A stretch of 64,000 nt of DNA from JBCCEJ01 sp039030335. Lineage in GTDB: Bacteria; Pseudomonadota; Gammaproteobacteria; HK1. Positions 1 through 8,198 of the stretch are shown in pieces; the stretch's first letter is position 1, and each line of letters begins with the position of its first letter. A model generated the notes under the pieces. The model did no database searches and had not been told where the DNA came from. It was given only the letters and a program-made list of their open reading frames with translations. The position numbers and the translations under genes were made by a program. The stretch lies in NCBI GenBank assembly GCA_039030335.1, contig JBCCEJ010000024.1, positions 1 to 64,000 on the forward strand. The letters are read 5' to 3'.

Positions 1-501
1 CAGCGCATCGGCATCTGCCGGGCCGCCAGCACGCAGGGTCGGCGCGGACACGACACGATCCTCGGCCGGCACCGGCCAGGCCCCATCGACCAGTAACGCT
101 TCATGCGGGCCCGACCACGGCGGCATCGTCACCGCGACGGCCTCAAACGGGCCGGCGTCGCAGACCTTGAGCTGAAATGCGGTTTCGGCAGGTATATGCA
201 GTGAGTCGCCGGCGGAGAGGTCCACGGTTTGACCGTCTGCAGACGGGTCGCCCGCACCACCGCCAGCGTCGGGCGCACGGCCGTCGGGCGTACAGGGGGC
301 CGACCAGACGGTGGCCGCGCCGCGCAGCACATACCAGAGTTCAGTGACGCTCCAATGTCGGACGGCGCGGCCGACCGACGAAGCCGGGAAGGCGAATGTT
401 GCCATGCTGCCGTGTTGGCCGCGGTTCAAGACCCGCACATCCATTCCGTCTGGCGCCTGCTCGACGCCAGCGTCTGCCGCCCTTACAACCGTGCAGAACA
501 T
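1..501 (-). CDS. Cupin-domain protein, cut by the left window edge
   Basis: The reading frame is open from an ATG at 499-501 to the window edge, 167 codons without a stop, so the C-terminus is missing. Around residues 49-61 it reads HWSVTELWYVLRG, which fits the first half of a cupin barrel (His, then Glu, then Gly). Around residues 100-112 AGDSLHIPAETAF matches the second cupin strand pair. Only one histidine is obvious in motif 1, so metal binding is uncertain. The start could also be Met20 or Met33. It begins 24 bases downstream of the membrane-protein gene ending at 526, on the same strand, so the two may be co-transcribed. The substrate cannot be told. Confidence 0.7.
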   Translation of the reverse strand, partial: MFCTVVRAADAGVEQAPDGMDVRVLNRGQHGSMATFAFPASSVGRAVRHWSVTELWYVLRGAATVWSAPCTPDGRAPDAGGGAGDPSADGQTVDLSAGDSLHIPAETAFQLKVCDAGPFEAVAVTMPPWSGPHEALLVDGAWPVPAEDRVVSAPTLRAGGPADADAL

Positions 502-525
502 TTCGAGTTAACACGCCCGTACGTG

Positions 526-1746
526 CTATTCGTCAACGTAGATGTCGTAGTAGCTCGTGTAAAGCGACGCCGCCAGAATCGGGCCTACAACCAGGAGACC
601 CAGGAACACCGGCAGTATGCCGACGAAGAACATAATGGTCATGAGGATGCCGTAGAGCAGGAACGGCAGGAAGTTTTTGAAACAGCCGGCGATGCTCCAT
701 CCCAACGCCCGCTTGAGCGGCACGTCGTGAATCATGACGAGCGCTGGCGAAAACCAGGTCATCGCGACGACCGGCAGGATTAGCGCCGTACCGAGCAGAA
801 TCGCGATCAGAAAGGGCTGCCAGTTCTCAGCCATCTGCATGACCGCTTCTTCGTCGCCCGAGAGCATGCCCATGTAACCACTGGTGCCGAGAATGATCGC
901 AAATACGGTTCCCATGATCAGCAGTGTGAACACGAAGTACAGCACACCGATCATGAGAAGCGTTCCGACCTTGTCCCTGAAGCCGGCAAACAGGTCGTTG
1001 ATTTCCAGTTCGCCGCCATGCGCGAGGCGATGGGCCCCGAGCATGACGCCGCCGGCCATCACCGGCATCAGCAGGTACGGGATGATGATATTCAAAAGCG
1101 GAATCAAGCCGCAGATGAACAGGACTACAAAGCCGATGACAACGATGCCGATCCACACACCCGGCGCTTTGCCGAACAGGCGCGCGGCATCGGCGATCCA
1201 ACTCCAGCCACGACCGAACCCGACCATGCGCGGCGCATGCACCTGCGTTTCGTCATCACCGTATTCATCCACCAACAGATCCGCCGTTGCCGGCGGTGCA
1301 TACGGGTCGGCTTCGGGCTGCGGCGCAGGTCCGGGCGCGACCCCACCGAGATCGGGGGCGGCACGCGGTGTCGCCGCAGTCGGGGGCGGCGCGGCCGGCG
1401 GTTGCGCTGGAGGCGGCTCCGGAGATGAGGTTCCCAAGTCTGGCGTCGCCCGCGGCGGCGCCGATGCGGGCGCGTCGGTTGGCTCCAAAGAGAGACCTGA
1501 CGCCGGTTCCATGGACTCGATTTCAACGACTGCGCCGATCTGTTCGAACGCGCGCCGAAATTTCTCAGCGGAGGCTTCGTCGAGATCCTTTTTTATAACC
1601 GCGCGGCTGCCGCTGAAGAGTTTTTCGACCTGCGCCGCGGGGAGTTTGAACTTCTCCACCATGGCCTGCTTGACAGCGTTGACGTTGGCTTCCCCGGAAC
1701 CTGTGGTCCGTCCGGAGAACGTAACCCGGTAGCGCGCTTCGCTCAT
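526..1746 (-). CDS. BPSS1780-like integral membrane protein with N-terminal soluble domain
   Basis: The 406-residue protein has three parts. Residues 1-75 form a small alpha/beta soluble domain (RYRVTFSG at the start, VVEIE at its end). Residues 76-150 are a Pro/Ala-rich linker. The remainder is membrane-embedded: several long hydrophobic segments alternate with short loops, including WIGIVVIGFVVLFICG and FLLYGILMTIMFFVGILPVF. The membrane part resembles the BPSS1780 family, which has no established function. The ATG at 1744-1746 is the best start, although no strong Shine-Dalgarno is visible. The next gene on the same strand, the cupin gene, begins 24 bases downstream. Confidence 0.75.
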   Translation of the reverse strand: MSEARYRVTFSGRTTGSGEANVNAVKQAMVEKFKLPAAQVEKLFSGSRAVIKKDLDEASAEKFRRAFEQIGAVVEIESMEPASGLSLEPTDAPASAPPRATPDLGTSSPEPPPAQPPAAPPPTAATPRAAPDLGGVAPGPAPQPEADPYAPPATADLLVDEYGDDETQVHAPRMVGFGRGWSWIADAARLFGKAPGVWIGIVVIGFVVLFICGLIPLLNIIIPYLLMPVMAGGVMLGAHRLAHGGELEINDLFAGFRDKVGTLLMIGVLYFVFTLLIMGTVFAIILGTSGYMGMLSGDEEAVMQMAENWQPFLIAILLGTALILPVVAMTWFSPALVMIHDVPLKRALGWSIAGCFKNFLPFLLYGILMTIMFFVGILPVFLGLLVVGPILAASLYTSYYDIYVDE

Positions 1747-1950
1747 GGTCTGGTCTCGTCTGGTTGGGCCGGCAGACTACGAGAAGAGGACCTTCAGCCT
1801 CGACAGTGAGCGCCCGCACTCTCGTCTTCCGTCCGTCTCAAGACTAGCACGGGCGTTACCGAACACCATCACAATCATTGTGTAACTGCCAACCCCGTCG
1901 CGCTTTTGACAACGTGTAGAACAGCCGGATACCAATCCGCGCACGATGCG

Positions 1951-2273
1951 CTACCAATAGTGCATCGCGCGCTCGTAGATGGTTTCGATGTCTTTGCGAT
2001 TGGTATCGCGGGGCGCGTTCAGAATTGCGCGTCCCTGGCGGGCTGCGGAGTCGGCCAGTTCAGCCGCATCGTCCTCCTCGGGATGCCGGGTTGGCGCACC
2101 TTCAGCTCTGTATCGAAATACCGGCGGCGCAAACTAGTCGGTGAACTCCGCAGGGTGGCGTTTTTGGATACCGGGATCACGCCGTCGAAGCTGCCTTCAG
2201 CCATGAAGCGAACAGCAGGCGGCACGCTCGTATCGGACGGTTCGACGTGACAGCCATACACCGGCTGGATCAC
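1951..2273 (-). pseudogene. Possible degraded gene fragment (unrecognised)
   Basis: Two minus-strand frames look coding in succession. From about 2300 to 2165 one frame has strong third-position GC (IQPVYGCHVEPSDTSVPP). After a run of five A on the minus strand near 2161-2165, the coding-like pattern moves to a second frame. That frame contains one TAG, then runs RYRAEGAPTRHPEEDDAAE and ends IYERAMHYW with a stop at 1951-1953. This pattern suits a 3-prime gene remnant with a frameshift and a nonsense codon, but I do not recognise the family. Apart from this I see nothing in the 573 bases between 1747 and 2319. Confidence 0.25.
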
Positions 2274-2319
2274 ACTGGCGTTGAATTCCGTATTCCGATC
2301 GACTTGGAGGAAATCACAG

Positions 2320-2646
2320 ATGCTGCTGGACGTACGGACCTATACCTGCAAACCGGGCACGATCAAGAAACACCTGGAACTCTACGCCGAACTCGGCAAG
2401 GCTCCACAAACGCGTCACCTCGGTGAGCCGCTCGCCTACCTGGCGACGGAGACCGGCAATCCGAATCAGTACGTCCATATCTGGATGTACGAAAATGCCG
2501 GTGACCGTGAAGCGAAACGTGCGGCGATGTGGGCCGACCCGGATTGGATCGCCTACACGCAGGCGAGCGCCGAACTCGGCGCGCTCGAGGCACAGGAAAA
2601 CAAACTGATGACGCCGGTCGGTTTCTTTCCGGAACCGTCGCGCTAG
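2320..2646 (+). CDS. NIPSNAP family protein
   Basis: A 108-residue protein opening MLLDVRTYTCKPGT with a Tyr-rich core (NQYVHIWMYENAGD) and a DPDWIAY segment. This is the usual layout of the NIPSNAP ferredoxin-like fold of about 100 residues. Family members occur in diverse catabolic clusters and their biochemical role is poorly defined. The start at ATG 2320 is chosen because GGAGG lies at 2306-2310, nine bases upstream; an in-frame TTG at 2281 has no such site. It stands alone between a possible remnant and the convergent SMP-30 gene. Confidence 0.8.
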   Translation: MLLDVRTYTCKPGTIKKHLELYAELGKAPQTRHLGEPLAYLATETGNPNQYVHIWMYENAGDREAKRAAMWADPDWIAYTQASAELGALEAQENKLMTPVGFFPEPSR

Positions 2647-2759
2647 GCTTCGGGCGGTAGTCTCGCGCAATCGGAGCTGTGCTGCCGGCTGCCAACCGGC
2701 AGTCGGTCACGGCGCCCGTGTAGGCCGTTCAGAATCTCGAAGCGGGCTCGAACGAGCGC

Positions 2760-3698
2760 TCACGCCGAGGTGTTCAGATAAGACAGCGGCAGCCCGGCAC
2801 AATGCCACTCGGTCTTGTAAAGGCGTCCCAGACCAGAAGACGTGATATACGCTGTACGCAGGTCCGAACCACCGAAACAGATGTTAGTGACCATCGGGTC
2901 GAACTCAGGCATCGGAATCTCACGAACCAGCTGAGATTCCGGTGAGATAACGGTGATCATGCCGGTGACCAGTGTCGCAACGCAGACGTTTCCATCGCCG
3001 TCTACGGCCAGCGAATCGAGGCGCTCAAGCCCCCCGAGAGAATAGAGCAGACATGGGTCTCCCGGCGCGAAGAAGTTGCAGGGCTTGCGCAACACGCCAG
3101 GGCCTTCCAAGGCCCAGTACAACACCCGCCCGGTGGTCGTTTCAGCGATGTAGACGCGAGCCTCATCGGGCGCGAGCCCAACCCCGTTCGGACGCTCCAA
3201 TGGAAACGCAACCTCTTCTATACCGGAACCATCGGCCTGCGCGTAGTAGAGCGCGCCGCGATCCGATTCCCGCGCACGAGTCTTGCCGAGGTCCGTGAAA
3301 TAGAACCCGCCGTGACTGTCGAAGACGATGTCATTTGGCCCTTTCAGAGCCTCTCCGTTGCACTGGTCGTAGAGCGTCTCGACCCGCCCGCTGTCTGGAT
3401 CCACGATCTGAATGCGCCCACCGATATAGTCGTTCGCCTGCACGGTAGGCCTACGGAAGCCGTCAGCAGTCTCCCATTCAAAGCCGCCGTTATTGCAGAC
3501 ATAGAATTGTCCGCCGGGTCCCAGAGCCGCACCATTCGGCCCGCCGCCGCACTCTGCAATGACGTCGATACGACCGTCTTCATGGACCCTGGAGAGGGTG
3601 CCCCGCTCGATCTCAACCAGCACGACACTGCCATCAGGCATGGCTACGGGCCCTTCCGGGAAAGCGAGTCCGCGCGCTATTTCGATGAGTTGTGCCAC
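2760..3698 (-). CDS. SMP-30/gluconolactonase-like beta-propeller hydrolase
   Basis: The 312-residue protein has the length and repeat pattern of the SMP-30/gluconolaconase/LRE family, six-bladed propellers that hydrolyse sugar lactones or related esters with one divalent metal. FPEGPVAMPDGSVVLVE near residues 13-29 carries the first metal-ligand glutamate. KGPNDIVFDSHGGFYFTD near residue 120 carries the conserved Asn and Asp region, and ERPNGVGLAPDEARVYIAE and LDSLAVDGDGNVCVATL are further blades. No signal peptide is visible, so it is probably cytoplasmic. The true substrate is unknown. A sugar-acid group lies about 48 kb away at 51301-56214, but no direct link is seen. Confidence 0.85.
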   Translation of the reverse strand: MAQLIEIARGLAFPEGPVAMPDGSVVLVEIERGTLSRVHEDGRIDVIAECGGGPNGAALGPGGQFYVCNNGGFEWETADGFRRPTVQANDYIGGRIQIVDPDSGRVETLYDQCNGEALKGPNDIVFDSHGGFYFTDLGKTRARESDRGALYYAQADGSGIEEVAFPLERPNGVGLAPDEARVYIAETTTGRVLYWALEGPGVLRKPCNFFAPGDPCLLYSLGGLERLDSLAVDGDGNVCVATLVTGMITVISPESQLVREIPMPEFDPMVTNICFGGSDLRTAYITSSGLGRLYKTEWHCAGLPLSYLNTSA

Positions 3699-3857
3699 GG
3701 CTTTCTCCTGTCGTCAGTAGCTGGTGCGAAAGCGACTCATATCGCGTACGCAGTGACCATAGCAGACGCGGCAATGCGCAAACACGCGTGCGCCGAAGCG
3801 TCACGCCCTCCAGACGTTCGATCGAGACGGCGCGGCGCAGCGTCTCCCGTCGCGATC

Positions 3858-4142
3858 TCAGAGTTCGCGCGCGGCACCGATCCACGCGCGGATCTGCCGA
3901 TGGAGTTCGTCGAGCTGAATGGATTCAATCCACAGCGCAACGCTGTCAGCCTGCGAGATTGTCCATTCGACTACGGGATGGACAGGAAATCCGTTCAACC
4001 AGTTGACCAGCGCATGCGGGTATCCGACCCAGGCGATCAGCGATGCGATCAACAGCGCACCGAGCGTCGCACCAGCGGGCTGCGTCGTGTCACCGCGAAC
4101 CTCGTCGACAGCGGCGTCAGCACTATTACATTGATCCGTCAT
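3858..4142 (-). CDS. Small single-pass membrane protein downstream of the MBOAT gene
   Basis: A 94-residue protein read from ATG 4142 (MTDQCNSADAAVDE). One hydrophobic segment runs about residues 25-45 (LGALLIASLIAWVGYPHAL), followed by an amphipathic C-terminus (LDELHRQIRAWIG). It starts 10 bases after the MBOAT stop, with GAGG a short distance upstream of the ATG, so it is very likely the last gene of the O-acylation operon. I do not recognise a family. A role as an accessory subunit of the acyltransferase is inference from position only. A longer reading to 4202 would overlap the MBOAT gene and is less likely. Confidence 0.6.
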   Translation of the reverse strand: MTDQCNSADAAVDEVRGDTTQPAGATLGALLIASLIAWVGYPHALVNWLNGFPVHPVVEWTISQADSVALWIESIQLDELHRQIRAWIGAAREL

Positions 4143-4152
4143 CGCCGGAACC

Positions 4153-5559
4153 TCAGAACTGAAAGTAGATGAAGGGCGCAACACCGTCGATACCGAGCGC
4201 ATCGACGACGATCACTGCAAGTCCGAACACGGCGCCCTGCAGCCACACTGGCAACCTTGCAACGCGGCGCTCCACAGCGCCCAACACCGTCGCCGGGAAG
4301 GCGTGCATGGCGAGACCGAACGCCGTCAGTGTCAGCACGAATGGCGTCAGCATTACCGGCTCCAGTGAAGTATCGCGGAGTTGCGCAAACATGTCGGTCG
4401 CGAGCTCGAATGTCTCGGCGCGAAACAGAACCCATGCGGCGCATACGAAATGGAAGACGAGCACAATGCGCAACACCGCAGGCCACGAGCGGAACAGACC
4501 GCCGGTCATATTGCGTACGGCTCGTTCGACGGCGAGGCCAGCACCGTGCATGGCGCCCCAGGCGATGAACTGCCAGCTCGCCCCATGCCAGAGTCCGCCA
4601 AGCAGCATAGTGATGAAAAGATTGCGGTAGGTTTTGACCGCTCCGTTGCGCCCGCCGCCGAGTGGAATGTACAAGTAGTCTCGAAGCCAGCTGGACAGCG
4701 AGATGTGCCATCGGCGCCAGAAATCACGCAGGCTGGCCGCACGATACGGCTGGTCGAAGTTGCGGGGAAACTGGAACCCGAGCAGTGCGGCGACTCCGAT
4801 CGCGATGTCGCTGTAGGCACTGAAGTCGCAGTAGATCTGAACGGCGTACGCGTAGGTCGCGATCAGTACATCCCACGTGCCAAATCCAAGCGGATCGAAG
4901 AACACCGGATCGACGACGTTCTCAGCAAGATGAGTCGCGACGACCACCTTCTTGAACAAGCCCCAGACGATGAGCGTAAGACCAAATGTCGTCTGCGTTG
5001 CCACCGCGGGTGGCCGTGTGAGTTGTGGGAGGAAGTGCGCGGCGCGCACGATCGGCCCCGCTACGAGCTGCGGAAAGAAAGAAATGTAGAGCAACACGTC
5101 GACGAGTCCCGGGGCGACGTGCAACTTGCCGCGATAGGTGTCGACGACGTACGAAATCCCCTGGAATGTGAAGAACGAAATGCCGACCGGCAAAATCAGG
5201 TCAAGGAATAACAGATCGCGCTGCCAGCCGAGGACGTGCAACGCGGCATCGAGCGACTCGACGAAGAAGCCGTAGTATTTGAAGAACCCGAGGATTGCGA
5301 GATTGGCGGCGATGCCGAGTGCGAGCACGAGTTTACGGCGACGGGTATCGTCGGTACTGCGCAGCGCGACGCCGGCGCCGTAGTTGATGAGCGAACTCAT
5401 CAACAACAGAAAACAAAAACGCCAGTCCCACGCACCATAAAACCAGTAGCTCGCAACTAGTAGCAGGACTTTGTGCGCGCGGGCGTGCGCGATCGTCGCG
5501 CGGTGCGCTGCGAAAACGATCAGAAAAAAAAGTGCGAATGAAAGCGTCGGAAACAGCAC
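4153..5559 (-). CDS. MBOAT family membrane-bound O-acyltransferase (AlgI/PatA-like)
   Basis: The 468-residue polytopic protein starts MLFPTLSFALFF, the characteristic opening of AlgI-type MBOAT proteins, read here from a GTG. Family landmarks are FFPQLVAGPIVRAAHFLPQL near residue 170, FDQPYRAASLRDFWRRWHIS near residue 265 and GGLWHGASWQFIAWGAMHG near residue 320, which holds the conserved catalytic histidine. Such proteins move acyl groups, usually acetyl, across the inner membrane for transfer to an extracytoplasmic polysaccharide or peptidoglycan. Two SGNH hydrolases lie just upstream on the same strand, the usual periplasmic partners. The acceptor polymer cannot be read from sequence. Confidence 0.92.
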   Translation of the reverse strand: MLFPTLSFALFFLIVFAAHRATIAHARAHKVLLLVASYWFYGAWDWRFCFLLLMSSLINYGAGVALRSTDDTRRRKLVLALGIAANLAILGFFKYYGFFVESLDAALHVLGWQRDLLFLDLILPVGISFFTFQGISYVVDTYRGKLHVAPGLVDVLLYISFFPQLVAGPIVRAAHFLPQLTRPPAVATQTTFGLTLIVWGLFKKVVVATHLAENVVDPVFFDPLGFGTWDVLIATYAYAVQIYCDFSAYSDIAIGVAALLGFQFPRNFDQPYRAASLRDFWRRWHISLSSWLRDYLYIPLGGGRNGAVKTYRNLFITMLLGGLWHGASWQFIAWGAMHGAGLAVERAVRNMTGGLFRSWPAVLRIVLVFHFVCAAWVLFRAETFELATDMFAQLRDTSLEPVMLTPFVLTLTAFGLAMHAFPATVLGAVERRVARLPVWLQGAVFGLAVIVVDALGIDGVAPFIYFQF

Positions 5560-5633
5560 GGGCTATCGGCAGCCTGGCGGGCAGCCGGGCGCCGGCGGAG
5601 GAGCCCGATAGCGCGTCGAGACGCCAACGCAGG

Positions 5634-7244
5634 TCATGAACGCCTCGGCCGTTGCGTCGGGCACGCGGCCGCACCGCGAAGCTCCGCGTACAGTGCTTCG
5701 GCAGAACGGCGATAGCCACGCCCGGTCAGATGCACCCGGTCGGTGTGCGCGAGACGCGGCTGTTCACGAGTCCAGCGGTCGGCACCGCATTGCCCGCCCA
5801 TGACGCCACTCCAGTCCCAGTAGAACAATCCTTCGGAGTCGGCGACACGTTTCAGCGCCTCGCGTACCCGTTCGAGGTTGGGTGGGGCGTGCCAGCGGCA
5901 AAGACGCCGGTCTTTCTTGCCTACCAGTTTGCGGTAGTTCCGGCGTTCCTCGCTGGACAGCGGAGTGCACGATGCCTGCTTGCGAACAGCCTTGCCGCAA
6001 AAGCGCGGGACGCGCGCCGCATCCGGCGGCGCGATGATGCCGATCGGCGTCCTGGGTGCGGCCGCGATCAGCAACTGCACCGCCCTTCGAACCTGACCCT
6101 CGTAGCGTCGGATGTTCAGCGTATCGTTGAAACCTTCGTTGGTACCAAACGCGAGCGTGATCAGGTCGGGACGCAATCTTGCAAGTTGCGCGCGCAGCAA
6201 TGCCGGGTCCCATCGATTGATGATCTGGGCCGTCGCGCCGATGATGCCCTGATTGTGATACAGAACCCCGGGCTCGCCCTGCCGCAGCGACCATGACATC
6301 AGTTCGACCGGCCCATCTCCCGCTGGCCAGATCTCGATCTTACGAGCGCCGGATCCAACGTAGAAGGTGTGCTCGACAAACGGCAGGCGCTCACCGTCCG
6401 GTGCTCTCAGCGGATCAACCCAGTGCAGCGTTCCCGCCTGACCTTGAGCAGCGTAGCTACCGAGCTGGGTCGAGACCTTGATGAGCGGCCGATCGCCGAT
6501 CCTGATATTGAGGCCGCCTCCGTTGCGCTGTTCGCGAACTTCGAGCTTGACCATCTCGAAAGGTGGCGACTTACGTGTAGCCAAGGTCAGGCGCTGTTTT
6601 GGTGCCTTGCCAATCGCCCGAAACCCGGTCAAACCAAACGGGCCCGCGTGTTTTCGCTTGAAGCTGCTGAGATGACTCCAGCGCGTTCCGGCCGACACTT
6701 TGACCTGCTTTGGTCCGTAGTACCGAAACGGCTTACCAACCGGCAGCATACCGCGCCCGCCTGAACCGAATTCGTCTTGAAACAAATCACGAAGGTAGCC
6801 GGTGAAAATGTCCGCGGCCGTATGACTGTCACCCAGATGCAGCACCTCTACCGGTACTTTGGATCGGCCCCGGCAGAGTTTTGCGAGTTTCCGGTGAAAT
6901 GGTCGCAGCTTACGCGGGTTCAGGATCTGTGTGTCTGCGCGCCGCAGGGTCGATGCCATGGTGGGCTCTTCGCTCGAGGCCGCGGCGACCGCGGCTGGCC
7001 GCGGGCGAGGACGCGGGTAGCGCGCCTGCAGTTCGTCGCCCCGCTCACGCAGCGCCTGGGGACGCGGACGGGGCCTGGGATAACGCGTTTGCGGCTGGCT
7101 GCGCAGAGTTGCAGTTACGGTGGGAGACTGCGCGAACGACGGCTGCGCGCACCAGAGTTGCGCCGAGACCAATCCGAGACCAAACACGTAGAGACAGGCG
7201 TGCAGCCACCGCCGGTTCGCGAAGCTCACCGGCACGCATATCAC
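5634..7244 (-). CDS. Exported SGNH/GDSL hydrolase, probable periplasmic O-acetyltransferase partner
   Basis: The 536-residue protein has an N-terminal signal peptide (hydrophobic stretch about residues 13-32). A basic Pro/Arg linker follows with two copies of RYPRPRPRP (about residues 54 and 74), then the catalytic domain. The SGNH blocks are intact: HLGDSHTAAD (nucleophile Ser) near residue 143, FGTNEG near residue 360, and DRVHLTGRGY with the Asp-x-x-His pair near residue 510. Its ATG overlaps the stop of the upstream SGNH gene by four bases, and the MBOAT gene follows after 74 bases. By analogy with PatB, AlgX or AlgJ it may take acetyl groups from the MBOAT protein, but esterase activity is equally possible. 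Confidence 0.85.
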   Translation of the reverse strand: MICVPVSFANRRWLHACLYVFGLGLVSAQLWCAQPSFAQSPTVTATLRSQPQTRYPRPRPRPQALRERGDELQARYPRPRPRPAAVAAASSEEPTMASTLRRADTQILNPRKLRPFHRKLAKLCRGRSKVPVEVLHLGDSHTAADIFTGYLRDLFQDEFGSGGRGMLPVGKPFRYYGPKQVKVSAGTRWSHLSSFKRKHAGPFGLTGFRAIGKAPKQRLTLATRKSPPFEMVKLEVREQRNGGGLNIRIGDRPLIKVSTQLGSYAAQGQAGTLHWVDPLRAPDGERLPFVEHTFYVGSGARKIEIWPAGDGPVELMSWSLRQGEPGVLYHNQGIIGATAQIINRWDPALLRAQLARLRPDLITLAFGTNEGFNDTLNIRRYEGQVRRAVQLLIAAAPRTPIGIIAPPDAARVPRFCGKAVRKQASCTPLSSEERRNYRKLVGKKDRRLCRWHAPPNLERVREALKRVADSEGLFYWDWSGVMGGQCGADRWTREQPRLAHTDRVHLTGRGYRRSAEALYAELRGAAACPTQRPRRS

Positions 7245-8056
7245 TCCACGGCGCCCGCCGCGTCGTCAGCTGACTGGTGCGAAACCGTGGCTGCCGCAGC
7301 CCGGCGCCGGGTTAGGTATTCGTCCTCGAGGATGTCCTGCACATGGCGCGCCAGATACTGGTAGCCCATCATCGTGAAATGGACGCCGTCCTGGGCTCGA
7401 AACTGCCGCTGCCGTCCCGAGTCGTCCAGATCCGCGTACGCCATGTAGTCGCCGTTCTTGTCGGCGGTGAGTTCCCAGGTCGACAGGTATTTCACGCCGG
7501 GACGATTCTCTAGCACCTCTGAGAATATGCTGTTCAACATGGCCGCCTGTCGGCGCATCTGGTCGGTACGCATCGTCGGCAGGCCCAGCCACACGGTATA
7601 TATCTCGCGCTCTTCGAAGAGCTCCAGAAGCTCGTCGACCTTATCCGCATAGCCTTCGCGCCAACCGGAGGCCCGATAGCCGATACGGGTTTCACCGCGG
7701 CGTCGAATGGCCTGCCCGTCATTCGCCCCGAGCATGATGACGACGACGTCGGTTTCACCGTCGATCAGTTGCTCGGCTTCCCGATGCCAGTCGAACGCGG
7801 CGAGTCCGCTCGACACGCGGGCTTCGCGGCGAATCTTGAAGCGTTTGTGGCGACGCAGGTTGCGGCTGAGGCCAGCCCATACGCCATCCGCGAGTGAGTC
7901 GCCGATAACGACCATGCGGATGCGCCCCTCATCGCCGATTTCGCCGGCGAAGCCAGGCGCCCAGACCACTGTCAGCGCAAGCACGATGCAACTGCCGAGC
8001 CAGTCGCGCCAGCGACGAGCCAGAGAAGTGGCGACGCTCCGACGGCTTACGCGCAT
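7241..8056 (-). CDS. SGNH/GDSL hydrolase of the DUF459 type
   Basis: A 271-residue exported protein with catalytic blocks VIGDSLADGVW (Ser), MLGANDGQ and QDGVHFTMMGYQ (Asp and His), all intact. DUF459 proteins are SGNH-fold hydrolases or acyltransferases found beside MBOAT genes. I chose ATG 8056 (MRVSRRSVATSLARRWRDW, then a hydrophobic signal segment) over the longer frame to 8182. The longer N-terminus looks random, and a GC hairpin at 8163-8179 would lie inside it. The stop overlaps the next SGNH start by four bases (ATGA), which indicates translational coupling. Two different SGNH proteins in one MBOAT operon suggest either two acceptor steps or an acetylation/deacetylation pair. Confidence 0.85.
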   Translation of the reverse strand: MRVSRRSVATSLARRWRDWLGSCIVLALTVVWAPGFAGEIGDEGRIRMVVIGDSLADGVWAGLSRNLRRHKRFKIRREARVSSGLAAFDWHREAEQLIDGETDVVVIMLGANDGQAIRRRGETRIGYRASGWREGYADKVDELLELFEEREIYTVWLGLPTMRTDQMRRQAAMLNSIFSEVLENRPGVKYLSTWELTADKNGDYMAYADLDDSGRQRQFRAQDGVHFTMMGYQYLARHVQDILEDEYLTRRRAAAATVSHQSADDAAGAVE

Positions 8057-8162
8057 GCAGGCCGCTTGGCCGGACCAGGCCCGGATTCCGGAACGATTGG
8101 GTGAAAGCGCGTGCGAGCGCGCGATACTGAGACCGAAATGCGAATCCCCCCGAGACGAAATA

Positions 8163-8179
8163 CGGGCCCCCTGGGCCCG
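8163..8179 (-). terminator. GC-rich hairpin between the NlpC and SGNH genes, possible weak terminator
   Basis: CGGGCCC and GGGCCCG form a 7-bp perfect stem around a 3-base loop, 20 bases beyond the NlpC/P60 stop. The downstream tail is only TATTTC, so it is at best a weak intrinsic terminator or an mRNA-stabilising hairpin. Confidence 0.35.
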
Positions 8180-8198
8180 CATTATACGCCGAGGAAAC

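Noticed and set aside
7246..8182. Longer start of the DUF459 gene at 8182
   Set aside because: The extra 42 residues look random and cover a hairpin just after the NlpC gene. ATG 8056 begins a normal signal peptide.
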